Below the pieces are notes generated by a model that was not told the origin of the DNA, searched no databases, and was given only the letters and a program-made list of their open reading frames with translations. This document shows positions 1 to 5,851 of a stretch of DNA of 7,361 nt, one piece after another. Position 1 is the stretch's first letter. The number at the start of each line of letters is the position of its first letter. Location: the NCBI GenBank assembly GCA_913046025.1, contig CAJWRP010000097.1, forward strand, positions 1 through 7,361. Reading direction: 5' to 3'. Source of the DNA: an uncultured Chloroflexota bacterium (GTDB taxonomy: Bacteria; Chloroflexota; Dehalococcoidia; SAR202; UBA11138). The position numbers were made by a program, and so were the translations under genes.

Positions 1-42
1 CTGGAGGAGGCTAGGGGTAGTTACCGTGGTCTGATTGCTCAT
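1..42 (-). CDS. N-terminus of an unidentified protein, cut by the window edge
   Basis: A short reading frame opens with ATG at position 42 and runs off the left edge after 14 codons (MSNQTTVTTPSLLQ). A strong Shine-Dalgarno run (AAAAGGAGG, 51-59) lies 8 bases upstream, which makes the start convincing despite the short visible length. It follows the DUF35 gene on the same strand with a 113-base gap, so it is probably the next gene of the catabolic cassette. The visible residues are a polar, Thr-rich N-terminus with no motif, so no function can be proposed. Confidence 0.6.
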   Translation of the reverse strand, partial: MSNQTTVTTPSLLQ

Positions 43-50
43 GGCGGTGT

Positions 51-59
51 CCTCCTTTT
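51..59 (-). promoter_or_regulatory. Shine-Dalgarno site of the gene leaving the left edge
   Basis: AAAAGGAGG on the minus strand, with an 8-base spacer to the ATG at 42-40. It is the main support for calling the edge gene. No convincing promoter was seen between this site and the DUF35 stop codon at 156, so read-through from upstream is the simplest expectation. Confidence 0.65.
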
Positions 60-155
60 CCATATCTAAAGGGGGCGGGGAAAGAATACGACGCTTGTGA
101 CGAGCGAGGAGGTAAGTCCCCGACCCGTATGTGGTAGGATGAGGGGATATTCTTC

Positions 156-659
156 TCACACGGGGTAACGCCACACTTCGCCTTGGGAGGCCTCGTTGGA
201 TAGCTTAAACTGAGGCAGGCTCAGGCCATCGTCTGTGTCCAGGAAGGCGATTTCTACTCGCTTACCTATGGCGACATTTTCCTCCGCCTCCGGCTTCATG
301 TTGTCGTTGAGCAGGTTGGCAGTGATACGCAGCCCATCGTCGGGGGTGGGGTCGCCGCTTTGCTCGTCCAACTCCACCAGCACTATGGCGTAGGGAACCC
401 AATCCCTGAATCCGGGTATTATGCTGTGCGCAACAATCTGATAGCTGTAAATAGTCCCCTTGCCGCTGACTTCCTGCCACTCCCATTTCAGGGACGTACA
501 CCAGGGACATCCAGGCCCAGGCTCACCTCGCAGCATACCGCAATCCTGGCACTTCTTGACTACTAGCTTGTGTTCTGATGCCGCGTCGAAGTAGCCTTTG
601 TACTCGCTATCGTTGTCCGTGATGTTGATGCCCTGGCCTTTGTATTCGTATACAGGCAT
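156..659 (-). CDS. DUF35 zinc-ribbon/OB-fold acyl-CoA-binding partner protein
   Basis: This 167-residue protein has the two-part architecture of the DUF35 family. An N-terminal rubredoxin-like zinc ribbon carries four cysteines (C37, C40, C51, C54; two CxxC pairs 10 residues apart). An OB-fold follows from about residue 58 (GKGTIYSYQIV) to the C-terminus. Such proteins form complexes with thiolase-superfamily enzymes and help bind the acyl-CoA. Known examples are BbsA with thiolase BbsB in anaerobic toluene degradation, ChsH2 with aldolase Ltp2 in steroid degradation, and archaeal thiolase/HMG-CoA synthase complexes. It starts 4 bases after the thiolase-like stop codon, and its GGAGG overlaps that stop, so the two are probably translationally coupled and made in equal amounts. 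The substrate cannot be read from this subunit. Family assignment is strong; the complex with the preceding gene product is inference from context. Confidence 0.9.
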   Translation of the reverse strand: MPVYEYKGQGINITDNDSEYKGYFDAASEHKLVVKKCQDCGMLRGEPGPGCPWCTSLKWEWQEVSGKGTIYSYQIVAHSIIPGFRDWVPYAIVLVELDEQSGDPTPDDGLRITANLLNDNMKPEAEENVAIGKRVEIAFLDTDDGLSLPQFKLSNEASQGEVWRYPV

Positions 660-663
660 TGGC

Positions 664-1884
664 TTACCTCCGCATGATGAGGGCGCTGCCGACTGCGGGC
701 ATGGCCCATCCCATATTCATTGTGATATTAACGTCTGGAACCTGACGGCACTTGCCCTCAGAGTAGTCGTGAGAGTGCTTCCCTTCTTGCCATTCGGGGC
801 AATAGTCGTCTACCTGACCGCGAAGCTGACGCACGTTCTCGATAACCATGTTCATACCGTGAGTGTAGCCTTCACAGAGATGGCCTCCGCTGGTGTTGTT
901 GGGCCTACGCCCGCCCAAGTTGATAGCACCACTTCTTACGTAGTCCTTGCCTTCGCCCTTCTTGCAGAAGCCATAGTCCTCGAACTGTAGGAGCGTGGTG
1001 TAGGTGAAAGCGTCGTAACAGCCTGTCACGTCTATGTCGTCGTGGGTGACTCCAGCCAAATCGAACAGTCGTGGGCCTATGTAATGACCTGCCACTGTGG
1101 ATATGGGCCCTTTCTGGTAGTGATACTCGCCGCCGGGCTTTGTGCCCCTGCCCTGCACCGCCATGATGTAGGCAGGCTGCTGCTTCATGTCCTTGGCTCG
1201 CTCGGCAGAGGTCACGATGATGCAGGTAGAGTTGTCTGTCTCCACACAGCAGTCCAGCAAATGGGCGACGGGCTTCACAATCCAGCGAGAGTTGAGCACA
1301 TCGTCAATGGTGACGCGGTTCTTCATGATGGCCTTGGGATTGTTGCTAGCGTGGTTGCTGTGAGCAACCTTGATATGAGCCAAATCCTCCCCGGTAACGC
1401 CGTACTCCATCATGTGCCGCGTAAAGGTGAAGGCAAAGTTTTGTACCGCGCTGATGAGGCCGTAGGAACGCTTCATGATGTCTGGGCCACTAACGGGAGC
1501 AGAGGCCTTGGCCCCAGTGCCTCCGATGCGCACCTGGGAGTAGCCATTCATGGCGCGGAATATGGCGACTGTTTCGCACATGCCTGCCTCGATAGCACCG
1601 ACGGCTATGCCTATTAGCGCCTCTGTGCTGGAGCCGCCACCGGAACAGTCCATGTAGAAGTTAAGCCGCATTCCGAGGTCGTACATCACCGACGTAGACG
1701 TTGTGGAGTCGCCGCCGTGATAGCTCAACATGCCATCTATCTGGTCAGGATTTAGGCCAGCGTCGTTCATCGCGTTACGCACGGCTTCTGTTGCTAAAGC
1801 GCGTGTGCTGCGTCCAGAGTTTTTGCTGAACTCAGTCTCGCCAACGCCAACGATGCAGTACTTGTCCTTTAGTTTGCCTGTCAT
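664..1884 (-). CDS. Thiolase-superfamily (SCP2/lipid-transfer type) enzyme, probably Ltp2-like acyl-CoA aldolase
   Basis: This 406-residue protein has the SCP2-type thiolase fold. It starts CIVGVGETEFSK and has a glycine-rich segment at residues 79-86 (DCSGGGSS) where thiolases place the nucleophilic cysteine. Next come FRAMNGYSQVRIGG (about 109-122), CYDAFT (Y290), SGGHLCEGYTHG (H335, Y340, H342), a QLRG segment and GSALIMRR at the end. By eye the glycine run aligns with the usual cysteine position; C80 lies a few residues upstream, so classical thiolase chemistry is doubtful. Y290 and Y340 are 50 residues apart, as are the catalytic tyrosines I recall for the steroid side-chain aldolase Ltp2 (Tyr294/Tyr344). 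A retro-aldol cleavage of a beta-hydroxyacyl-CoA is therefore plausible. The DUF35 gene that follows fits either an Ltp2-ChsH2 or a BbsAB-like complex. The frame stays open upstream to 1992, but only the ATG at 1884 has a strong ribosome-binding site, and family homology starts just after it. Confidence 0.85.
   Translation of the reverse strand: MTGKLKDKYCIVGVGETEFSKNSGRSTRALATEAVRNAMNDAGLNPDQIDGMLSYHGGDSTTSTSVMYDLGMRLNFYMDCSGGGSSTEALIGIAVGAIEAGMCETVAIFRAMNGYSQVRIGGTGAKASAPVSGPDIMKRSYGLISAVQNFAFTFTRHMMEYGVTGEDLAHIKVAHSNHASNNPKAIMKNRVTIDDVLNSRWIVKPVAHLLDCCVETDNSTCIIVTSAERAKDMKQQPAYIMAVQGRGTKPGGEYHYQKGPISTVAGHYIGPRLFDLAGVTHDDIDVTGCYDAFTYTTLLQFEDYGFCKKGEGKDYVRSGAINLGGRRPNNTSGGHLCEGYTHGMNMVIENVRQLRGQVDDYCPEWQEGKHSHDYSEGKCRQVPDVNITMNMGWAMPAVGSALIMRR
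667..671 (-). promoter_or_regulatory. Ribosome-binding site of the DUF35 gene, overlapping the upstream stop region
   Basis: GGAGG lies in the last codons of the thiolase-like gene (CGG AGG TAA), 7 bases before the DUF35 ATG. Ribosomes finishing the upstream gene end on this site, which is the usual layout for translational coupling of two subunits. Confidence 0.7.
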
Positions 1885-2282
1885 AACAAACCTCCTCGAA
1901 CTCTGCCAGTATGGCTTTTTCATGTCTCCGTGGCAAGTGGTTGACTGCAATATAACAACATCACAAAACTCGCTCACACATATACACGACAATAAGGCAA
2001 CTAGGAAGGTTAATTAAAGCACCTAAGTATGGCATTCTCGGATAGACTGAAACATAGGAAGGCGTGCCGACAGTGAATCCTTTACAAATTCCGAGGATAT
2101 TACCGAAACAGCTACCTTTCTTCGTTAGCTCAAATTAATTTAGATCCCTTAACTTAACTGCTTTTATATTTACTGTAATATTTGGGGCATTACTCAGAAC
2201 CTTCGGCGGCCTTCTTGTTTATTTCAAACGAAAGTATCTCCCATAGCGGCTTTGCGCTGTGCACGATTGAGTCGGAGTATTC
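1885..2282. other. 398-base intergenic spacer, AT-rich in its middle
   Basis: No gene is supported here. The stretch from about 2130 to 2185 is clearly richer in A and T than the flanking genes and may hold a promoter for the thiolase-like/DUF35 pair on the minus strand. I found no -35/-10 pair with good match and spacing, and no clear rho-independent terminator after the CoA-transferase stop at 2283. Whether the four cassette genes form one transcript or two is therefore open. Confidence 0.5.
1891..1897 (-). promoter_or_regulatory. Shine-Dalgarno site that fixes the thiolase-like start
   Basis: GAGGAGG with a 6-base spacer to the ATG at 1884-1882. It decides between this start and upstream in-frame starts reaching 1992, whose extra 36 residues look unlike the family and lack an equivalent site. 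Confidence 0.75.
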
Positions 2283-3536
2283 TTAAATAACTCCGATTGC
2301 TTTATGGGCTGCCAATTCCTTGGAAGTCAGCCCAAGCTCTTCGACGTACACGGCTTCGTTGTCCTCGCCTAGCAGGGGCGGGCGTCGCCTGATGGCCCAG
2401 GGCGTCACCTCGAAACTATAAGGCGCGCCAGGGTAGATGAAGGATGCGCCCAGCTCTGTATGCTCTACCTGTACCTGCATGTTACGCTCACGGAAGTGCG
2501 GGTCTTCCAACGCTTCCTCCGGCGAGTAGACGATGCCCCACTGGAAGCCCAGGTCTTGCGCTCGTCGGAAGATTTCGTCAGCATCGTTCTTGGCCGTCAG
2601 GGCTTCTACCGCGCCCATGACCTCGTGCATCTGCTTGACGGTGGTGGGGTCGCCCTTGGCTAGAGCCTCTCTGCTAGGTGGGCTGAGATATTCAGACAGG
2701 TCTCCTACAAGGCCGTTCTCCTCCAGCCACGCCAGCAGGTGGAACCACTGCTCCTCTGTGCGGGCAGGAAAGCCTATGTTTACGTAGCGACCGTCACGGC
2801 ATAGGAATTGCGCCTGCGGAGTGGGGCTTACCGATGAGTGGCGACCAGTCTGGCGCTGAACAGTTTCCCCTGCTACTAGCCAGTTATACGCACCGCCCTC
2901 CGTGGTTACGTTCTGGGCCGCGTGCATATTCACGTCTATGAACTGGCCTGCGCCTGTAAACTGTCTGTGGACAAGGGCCGTCATGATGCCAGCGACCGCG
3001 AAGTGGCACGCCGTCTGGTATGCCTGATTGCCTCCGCCCGCTACAGGAGGGAGCGAATGGTCGTCGTAGCCGCAACTCCACACGGGGCCACCAAAGGCCA
3101 AGGCCGTCAGATCAGTGTAGGCGTAGTCGTGATATGACGCATCTTGTCCCAACGGCGAGATGGCCGCCATTATGATGTTTGGGGCCTCTTTGCTTAGACC
3201 TTCGTAGCCAATGCCGAAATCATCAAGATAGCCAGGGGGGTAGCTGTCTATCACCACATCGGCAGTTGCCGCCAGCTTGCACAAGATGTCGCGGCCTTGC
3301 TCGGTGGCGATGTCCAGCGTTACGCTTTGCTTGTTGGTGTTGTAGTGCCAGAAGTATAGACTTTTGTTCTTGTCAGGTTCGTCGTTGTAGTATGGTGGAT
3401 AGCTCCTGGTCTTGTCGCCTGTCGGAGGCTCGACCTTGATGACGGTCGCCCCCATATCGGCCAAGAGCTTGCCGCACCACTCGCCTAGCTCGCCGCCAAA
3501 CTCCAGAACTCGCACATCGTCCAGAACAGACGCCAT
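2283..3536 (-). CDS. Family III (CaiB/BaiF) CoA-transferase, subunit lacking the catalytic Asp
   Basis: This 417-residue protein has the usual family length and layout. The N-terminal CoA-binding part reads VLEFGGELGEWCGKLLADMGATVIKVEPP (by residue 38) followed by GDKTR; the core contains GAGQFIDVNM (195-204), then a YVNIGFPA strand (251-258) and the C-terminal small domain. Family III enzymes move CoA between carboxylic acids through an aspartyl-CoA thioester. Aligned on the shared ALxHR segment, the catalytic aspartate position is Tyr173 here (QAYQTACHF), whereas the neighbouring protein has D184 (YMDHTGGYF). This copy may be a non-catalytic or structural subunit of a heteromer with that neighbour, as in two-subunit CoA-transferases such as BbsEF. 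Its ATG directly follows the neighbour's TAG with no spacer, implying coupled translation. CoA-transferase family membership is secure; loss of activity is inferred from a hand alignment. Confidence 0.9.
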   Translation of the reverse strand: MASVLDDVRVLEFGGELGEWCGKLLADMGATVIKVEPPTGDKTRSYPPYYNDEPDKNKSLYFWHYNTNKQSVTLDIATEQGRDILCKLAATADVVIDSYPPGYLDDFGIGYEGLSKEAPNIIMAAISPLGQDASYHDYAYTDLTALAFGGPVWSCGYDDHSLPPVAGGGNQAYQTACHFAVAGIMTALVHRQFTGAGQFIDVNMHAAQNVTTEGGAYNWLVAGETVQRQTGRHSSVSPTPQAQFLCRDGRYVNIGFPARTEEQWFHLLAWLEENGLVGDLSEYLSPPSREALAKGDPTTVKQMHEVMGAVEALTAKNDADEIFRRAQDLGFQWGIVYSPEEALEDPHFRERNMQVQVEHTELGASFIYPGAPYSFEVTPWAIRRRPPLLGEDNEAVYVEELGLTSKELAAHKAIGVI

Positions 3537-4799
3537 CTAAATCACCCCCTGGTCGTGCAGGGCCTGGAGGTCATCTTCGTCCATTTGCAGCAGCTCTTTG
3601 TACACGTAGTCGTTGTCTTGTCCTAGAAGATTACCTGCCTTCTCGACTACTGGGGGCGTCTTGGAGAATTTCATAGGGATGCCTTCGACGCGCACACGTC
3701 CTATCTCCGCGTGGTTGACCTCGGGGAAGGTGTTCCATTCAAGGGTGTTCTCATCATGGTCCGCACGGTCTTCGGGATGCTGAACTACTGCAGCGGGAAC
3801 GCCTACTTTTTGCAGAGCGTCCATAGCCTCGTATGGCTTGCGTACGCTTGTCCACTTCTTAATGATTTCGTCGATTTCATCCTGATTGCTCATGCGGCCT
3901 TCCAGAGTCGCAAAACGCCCGTTTCCTGATATCGCTTCTCCGCCTATTAATTTGGACATAGCTTGCCAATCGTCATCGCAACGGGCGGAGATGGCTATCC
4001 ACTGGTCGTCGCCCTTGGAACGATATATGCCATGGGGAGCCATAGGAGGGTAGTGGCTGCGGTTGCTGTTGGGCTGTCCTTCCCGACGTGATGGCCTGCC
4101 GTTCACAGTATAGTCCAGAAGCACGGGACCGTTCAGCGTCAAGGCGGCGTCAGTGCAGGACATATCAACGTACTGACCTTCGCCCGTCTTGTTACGATGA
4201 TAGAGCGCCATGAGGATGGCAATGCTCATGAAGTAGCCGCCAGTGTGATCCATATAGGAGTAGCCCCACCCAGCAGGGGGCATGTCCGGCAGTCCTGACT
4301 GGAAGGTAAGCCCAGACACGGCCTGAACGACTGGCCCCCAGGACTTGAAGTGGCTGTAAGGCCCTTTATGGCCGAAGCCGCAGTTGGAGACATAGATAAT
4401 GTCCGGCTTGATGGCTTTCATTACCTCATAAGGGAATCCCCAGCGCTCCAATACTCCAGCGCTGAAGTTTTCCGTAACTACATCGCTGATGGAGATAAGC
4501 TCTCGCAGAATCTCCTTGCCTCTTGGGAACTTTGTGTTGAGGGTGATGCCGAGCTTCTCCACATTGTGGTTGTTGAACATGCCGCCGAGATTGTGGCCCC
4601 GTCGCTCGTCTACGTATGGGCCGTTGCCGCGGAATATGTCCCAGCCGCCCAGGGTAAGCCTGTCCTCTATACGGATAACCTCTGCGCCAAAGGCAGCCAT
4701 CATCCGCGTTGCGCCCGCGCCTGCGAGTTGACCCGAGAAGTCGCAGATTCTGATTTTCGAAAGGGCACCATTCTTCTTGTTTTCTTCAGATGCAGACAT
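3537..4799 (-). CDS. Family III (CaiB/BaiF) CoA-transferase, catalytic subunit
   Basis: This 420-residue protein is a full-length family III CoA-transferase. The N-terminal part (ICDFSGQLAGAGATRMMAAFGAEVIRIED) matches the conserved start, with a degenerate form of the usual DxGAxVIKVE segment. The centre has YMDHTGGYF, with D184 at the place of the catalytic aspartate that forms the acyl/CoA-thioester intermediate. It is followed by ALYHRNKTGEGQYVDMSCTDAA (about 198-219), the family signature. The enzyme should activate a carboxylic acid by taking CoA from a donor such as succinyl-CoA or another acyl-CoA; the acceptor is unknown. It is the first gene of the cassette in transcription order and abuts the second CoA-transferase gene. 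The start at 4799 has only a weak upstream purine run (GGAAAG about 9 bases away), so the exact N-terminus is less certain than for its neighbours. Confidence 0.9.
   Translation of the reverse strand: MSASEENKKNGALSKIRICDFSGQLAGAGATRMMAAFGAEVIRIEDRLTLGGWDIFRGNGPYVDERRGHNLGGMFNNHNVEKLGITLNTKFPRGKEILRELISISDVVTENFSAGVLERWGFPYEVMKAIKPDIIYVSNCGFGHKGPYSHFKSWGPVVQAVSGLTFQSGLPDMPPAGWGYSYMDHTGGYFMSIAILMALYHRNKTGEGQYVDMSCTDAALTLNGPVLLDYTVNGRPSRREGQPNSNRSHYPPMAPHGIYRSKGDDQWIAISARCDDDWQAMSKLIGGEAISGNGRFATLEGRMSNQDEIDEIIKKWTSVRKPYEAMDALQKVGVPAAVVQHPEDRADHDENTLEWNTFPEVNHAEIGRVRVEGIPMKFSKTPPVVEKAGNLLGQDNDYVYKELLQMDEDDLQALHDQGVI
3541..3550 (-). promoter_or_regulatory. Ribosome-binding site inside the end of the upstream CoA-transferase gene
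   Basis: AGGGGGTGAT lies in the last codons of the preceding gene. The AGGGGG core is 8 bases from the ATG at 3536. Together with the TAGATG junction, where stop and start are contiguous, it indicates translational coupling of the two CoA-transferase subunits. Confidence 0.7.
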
Positions 4800-5091
4800 T
4801 GTCTGATTCTTTCCGACTTTCTAGTAAAAACTGTTTAACCGATATTTCCCAGATGGTATCCATTGCTCCCATGAACGTGACATCCTGAGATAGCACAGAC
4901 TGTATGGCAGCATTCTGAAGTTGTCAAAGGCCAAAACCACACTCAAATTCATCTCATCTAGAGAAATGGAGCTCCGATAGACTTGGAAAGGCTCTAAACG
5001 GCCGTTTCAGTCCGAACTTCATACCTTGAGTTGCGCACCTTGTCCAGGGTATTCTCGATACGTTCATGAATTTACGCTCATCGTTGATTTG
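4800..5091. other. 292-base region between the cassette and the transposase relic
   Basis: No gene is supported. It should contain the promoter of the CoA-transferase operon on the minus strand, but I saw no -35/-10 pair good enough to place. The most distinct element is the perfect 12-base palindrome AAACGGCCGTTT at 4996-5007. The outer end of the insertion sequence should also lie here, but I could not recognise its terminal inverted repeat. Confidence 0.45.
4996..5007. repeat. Perfect 12-base palindrome
   Basis: AAACGGCCGTTT, about 200 bases upstream of the first CoA-transferase start. It could be a regulator-binding site or simply chance; it has no loop and no T-tract, so it is not a terminator. 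Confidence 0.3.
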
Positions 5092-5655
5092 CTACCCTGG
5101 TACAGGTCTCAGCCTACCAATCCTTTCCAGCAGTTCTTCGAACATAGCCCTGGTGACCATCACCTCGGCAAGCTGGAATACCAACTTTCTGGCATGGCGC
5201 ACCAGTCGACCGCCTGTCTTGATGAGTCTGGTTTGAATACTCGTAAGCGACCAGTGTTTTATCGCTTCTGGTAGAGCCGGCCTTCTGAAGAAGTTGCCCA
5301 GATTGTATGCCAATATGAACAGCGAGAGTCTCACTTGATTAGCCACGAACTTGTGACACGACAGTCTAGTCCAGTTCAGAGCATATTTGCCTTCTTTGAT
5401 CCACTGTTCCGCAGTGGCGCGGTCGTTATAAAAGTTGACTATTCCTTTCACTGGATAGCTGAAGTTGGTGACGATGAAGCCTACTCTGGAAACAGTTCGC
5501 CCTGGTGCCACTCCACTTTGGTAACTACCCTTCGAGGGACATTCCAACTCTGGGCCTCATAAGCGAAGTCGTGATAGGAGACGATGGGCTTTTGAGAAGG
5601 CCATTCGGCAGGCCTTACCAGCAGGTGAGCTATTTCCCTTTGAAGCACTTCGCCG
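5092..5655 (-). pseudogene. IS1380-type transposase, C-terminal fragment with a frameshift
   Basis: Two overlapping minus-strand frames together give about 187 residues of an IS1380-family DDE transposase. The first covers roughly EVLQREIAHLL to KVEWHQGELFP; the second resumes at RVGFIVTN and runs to the TAG at 5094-5092. The YREK signature of IS4-like transposases is intact (Y-x2-R-x3-E-x6-K in YNDRATAEQWIKEGK) and supplies the third catalytic acid. Reading is broken near 5488: the first frame reads CCAGAG then TAG, and restoring one base (CCC for CC) would rejoin the frames. The N-terminal half or more, with the first two catalytic aspartates, is missing. Homology fades near 5655, close to a tRNA-Thr remnant. 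This is a dead insertion-sequence relic, unable to move by itself. Confidence 0.85.
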
Positions 5656-5676
5656 GACGCCTGTGAACGAGGAACC

Positions 5677-5726
5677 GCGTTTTCGTAAACCACAGGTCAA
5701 CGGTTCAAATCCATTCGGTGGCTCCA
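5677..5726 (+). tRNA. 3' half of tRNA-Thr(CGT), probable attachment-site remnant
   Basis: The sequence fits the 3' part of a tRNA exactly: anticodon loop TTCGTAA (5682-5688, anticodon CGT), anticodon stem 3' strand ACCAC, 5-base variable loop AGGTC, T-arm AACGG/TTCAAAT/CCATT with one C-A mismatch, acceptor strand CGGTGGC, discriminator T and encoded CCA. To the left the match stops: the anticodon stem 5' strand (GCGTT) pairs with only three of five bases, and no D-arm or 5' acceptor strand exists. It is therefore not a functional tRNA. A tRNA kept from the anticodon loop to CCA is typical of the attR side of an element integrated into the gene. Confidence 0.75.
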
Positions 5727-5768
5727 TTCATTTATTTGGTATTAGACTGCTTAAAGCCTAGTCCACCC

Positions 5769-5799
5769 AAAAGGCCACGGTTCTTCCGTGGCCTTTTTC
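5769..5799. terminator. Rho-independent terminator, probably bidirectional
   Basis: A 12-base-pair stem (AAAAGGCCACGG / CCGTGGCCTTTT) with a TTCTT loop is followed on the plus strand by a run of five T then CT. On the plus strand it would end transcripts through the former tRNA-Thr locus. On the minus strand it lies about 55 bases after the lipoprotein stop codon and could end that transcript, with a shorter T-run. Confidence 0.8.
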
Positions 5800-5851
5800 T
5801 AACAAATTCAAGGTAAATTGTTTTTTGAGGTATGTGGCTTTCGTATGCCGG

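Noticed and set aside
106..113. Shine-Dalgarno-like GAGGAGGT on the plus strand
   Set aside because: The next ATG downstream is followed by a stop after two codons, so no gene is served.
598..990. Plus-strand ORF of 130 codons opposite the DUF35 and thiolase-like genes
   Set aside because: It is antisense to two well-supported genes, has no ribosome-binding site and no recognisable domain.
1042..1617. Plus-strand ORF of 191 codons
   Set aside because: It lies entirely antisense to the thiolase-like gene; composition-driven open frame with no family motif.
1885..1992. N-terminal extension of the thiolase-like protein by 36 residues
   Set aside because: The extra residues do not look like the family, and a strong GAGGAGG site sits 6 bases before the internal ATG at 1884.
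4350..4838. Plus-strand ORF of 162 codons
   Set aside because: It is antisense to the CoA-transferase with clear homology, and its protein has no recognisable feature.
5677..5726. A functional tRNA-Thr gene
   Set aside because: No D-arm, no 5' acceptor strand, and a broken anticodon stem.
5035..5735. A complete IS1380 element with terminal inverted repeats
   Set aside because: The N-terminal half of the transposase is missing, and I could not identify a matching pair of terminal repeats.
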